36,643 bases of DNA from Candidatus Sumerlaeota bacterium (lineage in GTDB: Bacteria; Sumerlaeota; Sumerlaeia; UBA8349). Location of the stretch: positions 1 to 36,643 of the forward strand of contig JAFGFN010000106.1 in NCBI GenBank assembly GCA_016931035.1. Direction: 5' to 3'. Position numbers and translations under genes: made by a program. The notes under the pieces were generated by a model, which was not told where the DNA came from, ran no database searches, and saw nothing but the letters and a program-made list of their open reading frames with translations. Shown piece after piece: positions 1 through 8,580 of this stretch (positions are counted from its first letter, which is position 1; the number at the start of each line of letters is the position of its first letter).

Positions 1-61
1 ACAAAAAAGCTATGGAAATCTTCACGGGTCGAGAAGTATTTTGCGTCAGGAGGCTAAAGGC

Positions 62-1186
62 TTACGCGTTCGGGTACGCCGCGCAGATATCGATCGCGTA
101 GAGGTAGTTGGTGTCCGGAGGCAGCGCGGGAATCGTATAGACGTTCAGCATCTGGGCGGACGACCAACTGACCCAACCCAGGGCCGAGCCGTTCCACCCG
201 TTGTCGTAGCTCAACACGGTCATATTCGGATTGCGGTCCTCGTACACCTCCTCCGTGGCAGTCGGGAAATAGCTCGTTCCATATCCGATCCCGGCCGCGC
301 CGTATCCGATCCAACAATAGCCTCCGTAACCCCACGACGATCCCCAGCTGTTGCGCACCTTCCATGCGCCGAACGCGCCGCCCTCCGCGTGCGGCATGTT
401 GTCGTCCCATCCGACGACGACCACGTCGTGGTCGTTCTGGGTCTTGGGAAACAGCACCTGAACGGTGGCGGGCACCACGCGGGTCGGCCAGTTCTCATAG
501 TCCCAGTCGAAACAAGCGTCCGTGCACATCGAGGTCGTGACGGGGCCGTGGGTCAGCGCGTTTTTGATCGCAGTGTTGTCGGTAGTCAGGTCGCCGAGAA
601 AATGCCAATTCCTGATGCTCGTGACATAGGGGTTCGTCGGGTCCCACTCGCCGTGCGAGGAGGAATTGGCGGGGACGACCCACGGTTCGTCGCTCTCGTT
701 CACCGTGCCGAACTTGGACAGGTAGGTGGCGACGAGATGTCCATTGCCGCCCGCGGTCCAGTTGCCGAGGGGATAGAAATTGCCGATGTCCTGTTCGGAG
801 TACTCGAACGAGGTGGTGGTCAGGCCTTCTCGAATGGCGACGCGCGACTCGAGCTGGCCGACGCTGGCATGAATCCAGCACGTCCCAGTGCCCCCCTGGT
901 TGCGAACCGGCGGGCATTTCCCGAGAGATTCCCAGTCGAAAGCGGGATCCTCCGCCGCTTTCTCCATCCCCGGAGCGGGTCGGACCCCGAGCTTGCCCGG
1001 CCGCACGTCCGCCGCGTACTCGGGAAGCCGGAAACCGCGACCGTGTCCGTCGGGCGCCGGACCGAAGATTCGCGGCGAGGCGTCACTCGAGTGTATTTCG
1101 GACAAGGGGTCTTGGGCAAGAATCGGCGGGACGAAGCAGGCCAGAAAGACGATGACAAGGACGAGATATCCGTTCCGATGCAACAT
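62..1186 (-). CDS. Secreted papain-like (C1A) cysteine peptidase
   Basis: This is a predicted exported cysteine peptidase of the papain clan that would hydrolyse peptide bonds outside the cytoplasm. After the ATG at 1186 there is a basic start and a hydrophobic stretch (LVLVIVFLACFVPPILA), a classical signal peptide. The catalytic signature follows: the oxyanion-hole Gln and active-site Cys in PVRNQGGTGTCW, the His in NDHDVVVVGWDD and the Asn in VRNSWGSSWG. The region before the catalytic Gln is only about 80 residues and lacks the ERFNIN-type prodomain. Relatives often carry a C-terminal lectin-like domain of roughly 100 or more residues, but here only about 60 residues follow the Asn motif, so the tail looks short. 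I chose the ATG at 1186 over the GTG at 1201 because GAGGAG lies 7 nt upstream of it. Family assignment is firm; the substrate is unknown. Confidence 0.88.
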   Translation of the reverse strand: MLHRNGYLVLVIVFLACFVPPILAQDPLSEIHSSDASPRIFGPAPDGHGRGFRLPEYAADVRPGKLGVRPAPGMEKAAEDPAFDWESLGKCPPVRNQGGTGTCWIHASVGQLESRVAIREGLTTTSFEYSEQDIGNFYPLGNWTAGGNGHLVATYLSKFGTVNESDEPWVVPANSSSHGEWDPTNPYVTSIRNWHFLGDLTTDNTAIKNALTHGPVTTSMCTDACFDWDYENWPTRVVPATVQVLFPKTQNDHDVVVVGWDDNMPHAEGGAFGAWKVRNSWGSSWGYGGYCWIGYGAAGIGYGTSYFPTATEEVYEDRNPNMTVLSYDNGWNGSALGWVSWSSAQMLNVYTIPALPPDTNYLYAIDICAAYPNA

Positions 1187-1193
1187 GACAGGT

Positions 1194-1199
1194 CTCCTC
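1194..1199 (-). promoter_or_regulatory. Ribosome binding site deciding the peptidase start
   Basis: GAGGAG on the minus strand lies 7 nt before the ATG at 1186. It overlaps the competing GTG codon at 1201, so it supports the shorter protein. Confidence 0.7.
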
Positions 1200-1378
1200 A
1201 CACAGAAGAGGGTTTACCCGAACCGTTCATCCAGTCCAAACAGATTCGCGCGAAGGATATCCTCAGGGCCATATACGTATCACGACATATCCGATCGTAG
1301 CGGTTGTCATTCTAGCGAGCCCGCCACTCCCTGTCCACCTTTTTGTGCCATGTCGCTCCGCAAGTGCGCAGAAAATGC

Positions 1379-1406
1379 TTGCATTCGGCGTCCAGGGTGG
1401 TAAATT
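1379..1406 (+). promoter_or_regulatory. Candidate sigma-70 promoter of rpmB
   Basis: TTGCAT (1379-1384), a 16-bp spacer and TAAATT (1401-1406). The -10 is preceded by TGG, an extended -10 element. Transcription would start near 1413, about 78 nt before rpmB. Confidence 0.6.
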
Positions 1407-1438
1407 CAGCGTTTTGCGGGTCCGACAAGCGACTGCGA

Positions 1439-1462
1439 CCCGCCCTGCGGGCCATCGGCCCG
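1439..1462 (+). promoter_or_regulatory. Overlapping hairpins in the rpmB leader
   Basis: CCCGC-CCT-GCGGG (1439-1451) and CGGGCC-ATC-GGCCCG (1448-1462) share the bases CGGG, so only one can form at a time. They sit between the promoter and the rpmB ribosome binding site. Competing leader hairpins can serve feedback control of ribosomal proteins, but that role here is inference. Confidence 0.4.
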
Positions 1463-1490
1463 ATTCCGTGTTGTGGAGGAGTTGACGACT

Positions 1491-1718
1491 ATGTCCAGAC
1501 GTTGCCAGATTACCGGCAAGACCAATAACGTGGCGAACAACGTGAGCCACTCGAAACGCCACACGAAGCGAGTCCAGCAGGCCAATATCGTGTCCAAGCG
1601 CCTTTTCATTCCTTCCGCGAAGCGTTGGGTCCGCCTGCGACTGAGCACGTCCGCGTTGCGATCGATCGACCGAATGGGAGTCGAGGCTTTTCTCAAGAAG
1701 CACGGCTATTCGATCTGA
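1491..1718 (+). CDS. rpmB: 50S ribosomal protein L28
   Basis: Small structural protein of the large ribosomal subunit, 75 residues, the normal length for L28. The family pattern is clear: the start MSRRCQITGK, then NNVSHSKRHTKR, then KRWVRLRLS and a closing segment with IDRMG. The ATG at 1491 fits the conserved N-terminus; an in-frame ATG at 1473 would add an unconserved MEELTT. GGAGGAG lies just upstream. Only one Cys is present near the start, so the zinc-ribbon Cys pairs of some L28 proteins are absent. It stands alone, with its own promoter and a strong terminator immediately downstream, rather than paired with rpmG. Confidence 0.96.
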   Translation: MSRRCQITGKTNNVANNVSHSKRHTKRVQQANIVSKRLFIPSAKRWVRLRLSTSALRSIDRMGVEAFLKKHGYSI

Positions 1719-1790
1719 CGCGTCTCGCCTCGGCGATCGGCTTGGACCGGCTCGGGCGACTCGCGCGTCGCGTTTTCGGTATTCTTCGAC

Positions 1791-1821
1791 CCGCCGGCGC
1801 GTTCGTCCCGGCGGTTTTTTT
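1791..1821 (+). terminator. Rho-independent terminator after rpmB
   Basis: CCGCCGG (1791-1797) pairs with CCGGCGG (1808-1814) across a 10-nt loop, and seven T residues follow at 1815-1821. It lies 72 bp after the rpmB stop. Its T-tract ends only 6 bp before the ATG of the next gene. Confidence 0.9.
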
Positions 1822-1827
1822 GCCGCG

Positions 1828-4800
1828 ATGAACACTCGTGCCCCAGTGCCTCCCAGGAACCGTCCCGACGAGACTCCGGGGCCTTCGGTCGCGCACGCCG
1901 ACGGAGAATCCCCATTGTCTCTCCCCCCCCGCGCCCGCCGCGGCGTCGCTTTCTGGTTGGGCGCGGTTTTGCTTCTTCTCTTTGTCAGCCGGTTTGCCAA
2001 TCTGCAATACATGGGTTTTCACCACGACGAGTCGATCCATTGTTTGTTCGGCTGGAGAATCGCCCATCAGAACAGTGTGCGAACCTACACCTACAACCCC
2101 ACCTATCACGGCCCGTTTCTCTATCATTTCGGCGGACTGACGTACAAATTCCTGCCCGACACGAACTATACGGGCCGCGTCCCGTTTGCACTGATGGGAA
2201 CGATCGCCGTTCTGCTCTTCCTGCTCTGGCGACGCACCTTCGGGATGGGCGTCGTCCTTCTCGTGACAACCCTCCTGACACTCTCCGCTATCGTCGACTA
2301 TTTCTCGCGGTTCGCCCGCGCCGACGTCTATATGACGGCCTGGCTCACCGGGACGATTGTCACCGGCACTCGTTATCTGAGAACCCGCCAGGTCCGGTTC
2401 CTCACCGCCGCGGCCTGGTTCATCGCTCTGTCCTACTGCACGAAGGAAAACTCGTACATCAACAACTTCGCCCTCTGTTCGTTCCTCGTCCTGTGGGCCG
2501 TCGTGCGCTTCCTACGCGGACCGTCCGAGGCGTTGCGCGACGTGTTCGTGCGTTATCTCCCCCTCGCGCGCCTCTTGGTTCTCTATGGCTGTTTCTCCGT
2601 CTTCACGTTCGCCTATGTGGCGATCGACTCCCGCGTCGGCCCTCAGACGGACCTGAAGACGGGTGTCGAGAGGATGCTCTCCCAGGCCACCGCTGTTAGA
2701 GAGAGGGGCGACGCATCCGTTTTCGCCAACGAGTCGGGGTTCTTCCGCGCAAAGGGGCGCGAGGCCGTCCGAACCTTCTATTTCCGCACCGCCTTCGCGA
2801 CGACTCTTCTCATCCTGGTCCTGGTCGAAGTCCTTTCTTTCCTTGTCGATAGGGACATGCGGCGTCCCTTCTGGCGACTTCCTCTTCTGGCGCTTCTGGC
2901 CGTCGGGTTCTACGGTCTTCTGGCCCTGATCTTCGTTCGGTTGATTTCGTGGACTCGGACGGCTCCCGATCCCGTGCGAATCATACCGGCACTCTTCACG
3001 CGCGAGCTGATCCGCTTCGTCGTTCTCTCCGTCGGGGCTCTCTCCGCCGGTGCGTTGGCCTTCGCCGTACCCGACGCGATCCGTTTCGCGTTCAGCCCCC
3101 GGGGCTCCGGCACGATGCAGCGCCACGGGCGTTGGCGAGGCCGGATCCTGACGGCGGTGCGCGACGCTTTCAAGATCTGGATCGAACGGTTGCTCGGTTT
3201 CTGGGGCTTTGCGCTCCAAGTCATGGGCGCCGTGTTCGTCTTCATTCTGTTGTTCTCGTCCGTCGGCGCGAATCTTCGCGGCGGACCGGTTGCGGGCCTC
3301 TACGATTACCTTGCCTATTGGGTCAAGCACCAGACGGGCGACTATCGGATATGGGGCGTCTGGTGGTATTACCTTCCGCGTCTCGCTCTTTTCGATCTCC
3401 TTCCCATCGTACTGATTCTATTCATGTTGGTTCTCTTCGCCTGTCGAGCCGTCGCTCGCATTGCGAGGCCGTCCGCCTCCGCTCCGCCCGCCGACGCGTC
3501 GGGCCCCGACATCGGACCGTCCATCTGGATGCCGTTGCCGTTGCCGCTTCTTGTTTTCGCGGGATACCTGACGGCGTTCCTTTCGATCGTCTACGCCCTG
3601 CTCAACGAAAAGGTTCCATGGCTGACGACGTACCAATCCTTCGCACTCAACCTCTTCGCCGCTCTTATCGCGAGTCACTGGATTGCGACGAGTCGGCGCG
3701 ACCTAGGCGCCAGAGCCGGACAACGCCTTTCGCCCCTTCGCCTGGGTCTCAGGATACTCGTCGGCGTGTTCTTCGGTCTGCTCGTCTGTTTCGCGATTGG
3801 GCAACACGTGACCACGGTTTTCGTTCGGCCCGATTACCCCGAAGAGCTCCTCACGTTCACCCAGACGACTCACGACTTCGCCGTCGAGATGCGCAGGATC
3901 GACCGGCTGCGCAAGGAGAAGGCCGCCGAGGACAAGCAGCTCGCTGTCGCGGTCAAGGGCGCCGCCGAATGGCCCTGTTGGTGGTACTTCCGCCATGACA
4001 AGGCGTCCTGGAAGACCATCAGCCTTTGGGGCGACATCCAAGTGGCGGACGATACGCCGGACAATCGCCGCCGCGTCGAGGCGGCTCAGGACTACGTATG
4101 GCAGGCCCATCCGCTCGCTCTGCGCGGATGGTGGCACTGGCACGGCAACCCCGAGGGGCTGCCCGGCGACCGGCAGTTCATCCCGAACGTTCGGGCCTTC
4201 TTGCGCAACACTCCGAACGACATGCGGAGCAAGTTTCCGCGCGATTCGATCCCACCCAAGGACGAATACCCGATCGGGTTTCGCGATCAGGTTCTGCGCT
4301 ACATCTTCTCTCGCGATCTCTGGTACCCGCCCGCGGGCCACAAGATCGTGATTTGGGAGAAAACGGACCAGAAGGTGGATCCGGAAATCGCGAACATCAG
4401 TCTCAAGGGGGCCGAGAAACCCCCTCGTCCGGCAAGACTCCAAGGCCTGCTCGGAGCCGGTCCGCCCGATCCCCTGCGTTTCCGAAATCCCCGTGGGGTG
4501 GCCATGACCCCGGACGGGAATGTGGCGGTGGTCGACAGCAGCAACGGACGGGTCGTCGTCTTCTCGCAACAAGGAACGCCCGTCCTCGAATTCGGCCAAG
4601 ACACTCTCGGTCTCGATCAGTCGGGCGCCGGAGGCATCGCGGTGGACGCCCAAGGCAACTTCCTCGTGGCCGACACATGGAACCACGCGCTACGCCTTTT
4701 TGGACCCGATGGCCAACTCCTCAAGACCGTCGAGTCCGGAATCGCCGAAGGCAACGCGGTGAGGTTCTTCGGTCCGCGCGGTGTGGCGATTGCCCCCGAT

Positions 4801-5292
4801 GGGCGGATCTACGTGACGGACACCGGCAAGAGGGCCGTACGGGTGTTCGGCCCCGATCTTCGTCCGCTTTTCTCCTGGGGAGAGGCGGGCAGCGCGCCGG
4901 GCGACTTCCTGGAGCCCGTGGGCATCGCGATCGACGGCAAGGGCCGCGTCTACGTTGCCGACGCGGGCAACGGACGGATTCAACGATTCGATTCCGAAGG
5001 ACGCTTCGACACGCAGTATCTGACCGTGCGGCTCAAACCTTCCGAAGTCGTGAGCGCCGAGCCCTATCTCGCCGTGTTGGCCGACGGTCGGATCGCCATG
5101 ACCCTCTCGACGACCCACTCCATTTGGGCGTTCGACCCCGAGACGCGCCAAACCTTCTTGTACGACCTCGAAGCGCCGTACGACGAGGCGGAATACATCG
5201 GCATCGCCCAGGACAAGACCGGATCGGTATGGGTGGCGGAACGCCACGAATCCAGAATACTCCGGCTCGACATCCCGATTCCGGACCGTTGA
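1828..5292 (+). CDS. Agl23/TIGR03663-type glycosyltransferase-like membrane protein fused to a six-bladed NHL propeller
   Basis: A 1154-residue membrane protein. A proline-rich N-terminus precedes the first membrane helix (about residues 40-54). The loop motif HHDES, with D67-E68, matches the catalytic DE of GT-C/PMT (GT39-like) enzymes that use polyprenyl-phosphate sugars. About a dozen membrane segments follow to around residue 660, then a soluble region with Trp/His-rich stretches. Residues 885-1150 form six NHL-like repeats of the type PRGVAxxPDGxxxVxDxxNxRVxVF, predicted to fold as a beta-propeller outside the cytoplasm. TIGR03663 proteins are linked to Agl23 flippase-associated functions and typically lie beside a DUF2298/YYY protein, as here (55-bp gap). 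The start is odd: the ATG sits 6 bp after the rpmB terminator with no Shine-Dalgarno. The next in-frame ATG (M62) would lose the first helix. Family call is good; the exact reaction is unknown. Confidence 0.85.
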   Translation: MNTRAPVPPRNRPDETPGPSVAHADGESPLSLPPRARRGVAFWLGAVLLLLFVSRFANLQYMGFHHDESIHCLFGWRIAHQNSVRTYTYNPTYHGPFLYHFGGLTYKFLPDTNYTGRVPFALMGTIAVLLFLLWRRTFGMGVVLLVTTLLTLSAIVDYFSRFARADVYMTAWLTGTIVTGTRYLRTRQVRFLTAAAWFIALSYCTKENSYINNFALCSFLVLWAVVRFLRGPSEALRDVFVRYLPLARLLVLYGCFSVFTFAYVAIDSRVGPQTDLKTGVERMLSQATAVRERGDASVFANESGFFRAKGREAVRTFYFRTAFATTLLILVLVEVLSFLVDRDMRRPFWRLPLLALLAVGFYGLLALIFVRLISWTRTAPDPVRIIPALFTRELIRFVVLSVGALSAGALAFAVPDAIRFAFSPRGSGTMQRHGRWRGRILTAVRDAFKIWIERLLGFWGFALQVMGAVFVFILLFSSVGANLRGGPVAGLYDYLAYWVKHQTGDYRIWGVWWYYLPRLALFDLLPIVLILFMLVLFACRAVARIARPSASAPPADASGPDIGPSIWMPLPLPLLVFAGYLTAFLSIVYALLNEKVPWLTTYQSFALNLFAALIASHWIATSRRDLGARAGQRLSPLRLGLRILVGVFFGLLVCFAIGQHVTTVFVRPDYPEELLTFTQTTHDFAVEMRRIDRLRKEKAAEDKQLAVAVKGAAEWPCWWYFRHDKASWKTISLWGDIQVADDTPDNRRRVEAAQDYVWQAHPLALRGWWHWHGNPEGLPGDRQFIPNVRAFLRNTPNDMRSKFPRDSIPPKDEYPIGFRDQVLRYIFSRDLWYPPAGHKIVIWEKTDQKVDPEIANISLKGAEKPPRPARLQGLLGAGPPDPLRFRNPRGVAMTPDGNVAVVDSSNGRVVVFSQQGTPVLEFGQDTLGLDQSGAGGIAVDAQGNFLVADTWNHALRLFGPDGQLLKTVESGIAEGNAVRFFGPRGVAIAPDGRIYVTDTGKRAVRVFGPDLRPLFSWGEAGSAPGDFLEPVGIAIDGKGRVYVADAGNGRIQRFDSEGRFDTQYLTVRLKPSEVVSAEPYLAVLADGRIAMTLSTTHSIWAFDPETRQTFLYDLEAPYDEAEYIGIAQDKTGSVWVAERHESRILRLDIPIPDR

Positions 5293-5347
5293 CCGGAACC
5301 GGCAGGGCACAAAGGAATCCACGCGGCGGAGCCGACGCACAGGAACG

Positions 5348-7996
5348 ATGATACACTGCCTCACAGAGTGCCTTTCGAAAACGCTGCAGGTGTTCGCGAC
5401 CCCGATTTGTCTCGAATACCTCGCGTTGTTCTATGTCTTGAGCGCCGTGGCGCTGCCGTTGTCGCATCGGCTTTTCAACCGAAGCCGGATCGCCTGGTTC
5501 GCCGCCTCGCGCCTGCTCGGGCTCTCGTCGCTCACGTACCTTGCCTGGTTTCTCGGCCACAATGGCCGCGCCTTGACAGCCGAGCGCGGAGCCGACGCGT
5601 CGGGAGGATTCCTCCGCGGCCTCTCGACGTGGATCGGTCTCGACGGCTTGGGGATCGTGCCCTATCGAGCGTGGACCCTCTATGCCTTGCTTGCGGCCGG
5701 CGCGATTCTTTCCGCCTGGGCCTACGTGCGATGGGGAGGCGAGATCGCGGCGCGTTTCCGGCGTCGGTGGAAAGCGATCGTCTCGGCGGAGATCGTCTTC
5801 CTTCTCGTTTTCGCTTTCGGATGCATGTTGCGGATGTACTCGGACGGCATCCGCAACTACGAAAAACCGATGGATTTTGCCTTTCTCAACTCTTGCATCT
5901 ATACGCACGAACTCCCCCCGCCCGATCCGTGGCGCTACGAGGGGCCGATCAACTACTACTATGGCGGATACCTGCAGATGGCGACCGCGGCGAAGATGAC
6001 CGCCGCCGCGCCCGAAGTCGCCTACAACCTCTCCGTCGCCCTGGTTTTTGCCTTGACCGCGTTCCTGAGTTTCGCTCTCGCCTACGAACTCGCCCCTCGC
6101 ATCCGCTGGGCGCTGCTGGGCGTTGCGACCGTGGCTTTGATGGGGAATCTCTACGCGGGAGTCCAAATCTGGCAATACGCCACGGCCGCTCCTCTGAACC
6201 GCAACCTCAAGATCGACTGGTGGGCGGCGTCGCGTGTGATCCACGACACTCCGCTGGGCGACAAAGACTACGAGACGATCAACGAGTTTCCGTTCTTCTC
6301 GTGGTTCCATGCCGATCTTCATCCCCACATGATGGCCGTGCCGTTCCTCCTCCTCTACGTCGCCATATTGCTCAACTTGCTGAAGGCGCGCCGCGCGGGC
6401 CTTTCCGGACTCGGCCGCGGAGGGTGGAAATGGGCGCGGCTCGTCTTCATGGCCTGGGCCCTGGGGTCTCTCGCGATGATCAACGGTTTCGATTTCATCG
6501 TCGCGATTCCGCTTCTCGCCGCGGTTCTTCTGGTTCGCGAATGGTGGAAGGCGCACGGCCGAATCGGCGCCTGGGCGCCGAATCTTCTTCTTGTCTCGGC
6601 AGTCGCGCTCATCGGGGCGACATGGGGCGCTTGGCGCTTGCGCGCGATGCTCGCGACGGCCTACTCGCCCGACGCCGCGCCCTGGACCGCGGCGCTGGGC
6701 CTCTTGACGCCCCTCCTCGGCCTCGGCGCTCTGGCGGCCGCCGTCGCTTGCGGGGCAACGTGGCGTGGGAAGGCGCGGCCAACGTTCCCTCTCGCGACCG
6801 CCGGTCTGGAGTGGGTTCTGATCGTTTTTGTGGCCGTGGTTCTAGTGGCTCCGTTCTTCCTCAACTATCACGCCCCTCTGGCGACGCGCCCTCTCTCCCG
6901 TCCTCACTCCGGCGCGTCGGTCGCAGAGGCCGTTCTGAGTCACTTTCAGAGAGACGCTCTCATCGGGATCTCGCAGTTTCGCTCGGGACCGGCCGAGTAC
7001 CTGACCATGTGGGGGACCCACCTCTATGTTCTAGCGGTTTACGTCTTCGTCTCTCTCCTGCCTCTCGTCCGGAGACTGGCGCCGGAGAAACGCCTCTTCG
7101 CCTGGTGCGCGGTGGCGGCCGTTTGGCTCGGTTGTTTCGTGTGGGAAGGGACGGCGATCGCCGCCACGTTGATGTCGCTTCTCTTGCTGGCGCCCGTCGG
7201 ATTCGTCGTCCAGCGCAAGACCCCCGCTCGCGTCGCGGCGTTTGTTCTAATAACGATTTGTATTCTGATTCTTCTCTGTTGCGAGCATTTCTACATACGC
7301 GACGTGTACGGCCGCGGACTTCAGAGAATGAACACGCTCTTCAAGTTTTTCTTCGCCTCGTGGGTGCTGATCGGCTTGACCATTCCCTTCTGTCTGAGGT
7401 TCATCGCTCGATCCCCGGATCTCGCGGCCTGGAAACGCCACGTGCTCGTTCTTGGCGCTCTGGCGCTCATCGCGGCCGCGATGGTGTACCCGACGAGCGT
7501 CACGTGCCTGCGCATCCGGCGCTACCTGCCGTCCGTCTCGGGCCCGCCGGACCTGGACGGCATGAGGTACCTGAAACGCGAGCAGCCCGGCGACTGGGCG
7601 GCGATCCAGTGGCTTCGGAGCCACACGTCGTCGGGGGAGGTCGTCCTCGAGGCTCCGGGCGAGCGCGGGTATACGTATCATGGCCGGATCGCCGAACACA
7701 CACCCCTCCGAGCGGTGTTGGGCTGGGCCGGCCACGAGAGTATATGGCGCGGAGAATACCCCGTGACCATTGTCCGCGACGCCAAGAAGATGTATTCTTC
7801 CCTGGACATGGGAGAGGTGGAGTCCCTGCTCGAAAAGCACGGCGTCGACTACGTCTACGTCGGCAGGCTCGAGAAACAGGAGTTTCCGCCCGCGGCTTTG
7901 GCCAAGTTCCGCAAGACGCTTCCGATCGCGTACGAGGATTCGACCCACGGCGTGATCATCTACACTACCCAGCGGGCCGCGACGGAGCGCCCCTGA
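5348..7996 (+). CDS. DUF2298 / Chlor_Arch_YYY family polytopic membrane protein
   Basis: An 882-residue membrane protein with many hydrophobic helices from residue 15 to about 720 and a soluble C-terminal tail. The hallmark is the Tyr-rich motif INYYYGGYLQ near residue 200, which gives the 'YYY' family its name. Further motifs are FPFFSWFHADLHPHMMAVP (about 311-330) and RMNTLFKFFFASW (about 659). DUF2298 proteins share the fold plan of GT-C glycosyltransferases and are typically encoded next to TIGR03663 proteins. The pair is thought to act in transfer or flipping of lipid-linked sugars, but the biochemistry is not established. AGGA lies 3 nt before the ATG, which is tight. The gene follows its partner by 55 bp and is followed after 27 bp by a small membrane protein, so the three are probably co-transcribed. 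Confidence 0.85.
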   Translation: MIHCLTECLSKTLQVFATPICLEYLALFYVLSAVALPLSHRLFNRSRIAWFAASRLLGLSSLTYLAWFLGHNGRALTAERGADASGGFLRGLSTWIGLDGLGIVPYRAWTLYALLAAGAILSAWAYVRWGGEIAARFRRRWKAIVSAEIVFLLVFAFGCMLRMYSDGIRNYEKPMDFAFLNSCIYTHELPPPDPWRYEGPINYYYGGYLQMATAAKMTAAAPEVAYNLSVALVFALTAFLSFALAYELAPRIRWALLGVATVALMGNLYAGVQIWQYATAAPLNRNLKIDWWAASRVIHDTPLGDKDYETINEFPFFSWFHADLHPHMMAVPFLLLYVAILLNLLKARRAGLSGLGRGGWKWARLVFMAWALGSLAMINGFDFIVAIPLLAAVLLVREWWKAHGRIGAWAPNLLLVSAVALIGATWGAWRLRAMLATAYSPDAAPWTAALGLLTPLLGLGALAAAVACGATWRGKARPTFPLATAGLEWVLIVFVAVVLVAPFFLNYHAPLATRPLSRPHSGASVAEAVLSHFQRDALIGISQFRSGPAEYLTMWGTHLYVLAVYVFVSLLPLVRRLAPEKRLFAWCAVAAVWLGCFVWEGTAIAATLMSLLLLAPVGFVVQRKTPARVAAFVLITICILILLCCEHFYIRDVYGRGLQRMNTLFKFFFASWVLIGLTIPFCLRFIARSPDLAAWKRHVLVLGALALIAAAMVYPTSVTCLRIRRYLPSVSGPPDLDGMRYLKREQPGDWAAIQWLRSHTSSGEVVLEAPGERGYTYHGRIAEHTPLRAVLGWAGHESIWRGEYPVTIVRDAKKMYSSLDMGEVESLLEKHGVDYVYVGRLEKQEFPPAALAKFRKTLPIAYEDSTHGVIIYTTQRAATERP

Positions 7997-8023
7997 CGAA
8001 GACGGAATTCCTCTGGAGGTTTT

Positions 8024-8512
8024 ATGCGCACACTTATCGAGTCGAGACACGTCCTGGTTATCGAGACCCCGGGCCGGATCATGTTCGGCCTGACTCTCGG
8101 CCTCGTCGCCCTTCACGGTTCCGTGGTCTATTCCCAGACCGTAAGACTTGTGAGAGACTCTCTATCCACGGGCGCGTACATCAATCTCTCCGTTGCTTGC
8201 CTCATCTACCTGATTCTTCTGTATCTCGCCCTGGGTCCGCTTGCGGACAAGAAAACCGTGACGTTCCATGGAGCCAAGAACAGCGTCGGAATCGAGCGCA
8301 GGTTTCCCTTCGGTTGGACGATCGGGGACGCCGTCGAATTCGGCGAGTTCGAGTGTTTTGAGATCTCGCGTCCCGAGGCCAGGGGTTTCTGCCGAATCCG
8401 ATTCAAGGACGGCAAGACTCGCCACCTGCTCAATCTGCCTCGAGACGGCGAGATGTCGGGACTCGAGCACCTCGATCAGATCACGCACATGAAGGTCGAA
8501 TTCGTCGCCTGA
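8024..8512 (+). CDS. Small two-helix membrane protein, unknown function
   Basis: I do not recognise a family for this 162-residue protein. It has two hydrophobic helices (about 18-36 and 54-71) followed by a soluble, beta-rich C-terminal half of about 90 residues (for example CFEISRPEARGFCRIRFKDG), resembling small membrane-anchored PH-like or DUF2244-like architectures. That resemblance is only impressionistic. GGAGG lies 6 nt before the ATG, a strong ribosome binding site. It sits 27 bp after the DUF2298 gene on the same strand, so it is probably translated from the same message and may be an accessory subunit of the glycan-transfer pair. Confidence 0.75.
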   Translation: MRTLIESRHVLVIETPGRIMFGLTLGLVALHGSVVYSQTVRLVRDSLSTGAYINLSVACLIYLILLYLALGPLADKKTVTFHGAKNSVGIERRFPFGWTIGDAVEFGEFECFEISRPEARGFCRIRFKDGKTRHLLNLPRDGEMSGLEHLDQITHMKVEFVA

Positions 8513-8548
8513 GCGACGCTCGCCGCCTCTTCGCGCGACTCGTCGCTC
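8511..8548. terminator. Inverted repeat between convergent genes, possible terminator
   Basis: GAGCGACG (8511-8518) and CGTCGCTC (8541-8548) form a perfect 8-bp stem around a 22-nt GC-rich loop. It overlaps the stop codon of the upstream gene and lies between two convergent genes. No T-run follows on either strand, so termination activity is uncertain. Confidence 0.35.
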
Positions 8549-8580
8549 GTCGAACACGCCGATTCGCCCCTTCTCTCGAT

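Larger units (their letters stand above)
1187..1490. other. Divergent intergenic region, peptidase/rpmB (304 bp)
   Basis: This gap lies between two divergently transcribed genes. It holds the peptidase ribosome binding site, a good rpmB promoter (1379-1406) and two overlapping hairpins in the rpmB leader (1439-1462). I found no convincing promoter for the peptidase and no coding frame I would defend. Confidence 0.6.

Noticed and set aside
54..410. Frameshifted continuation of the peptidase C-terminus
   Set aside because: The other minus-strand frame in this stretch shows no lectin-like sequence, so a simple frameshift does not explain the short tail.
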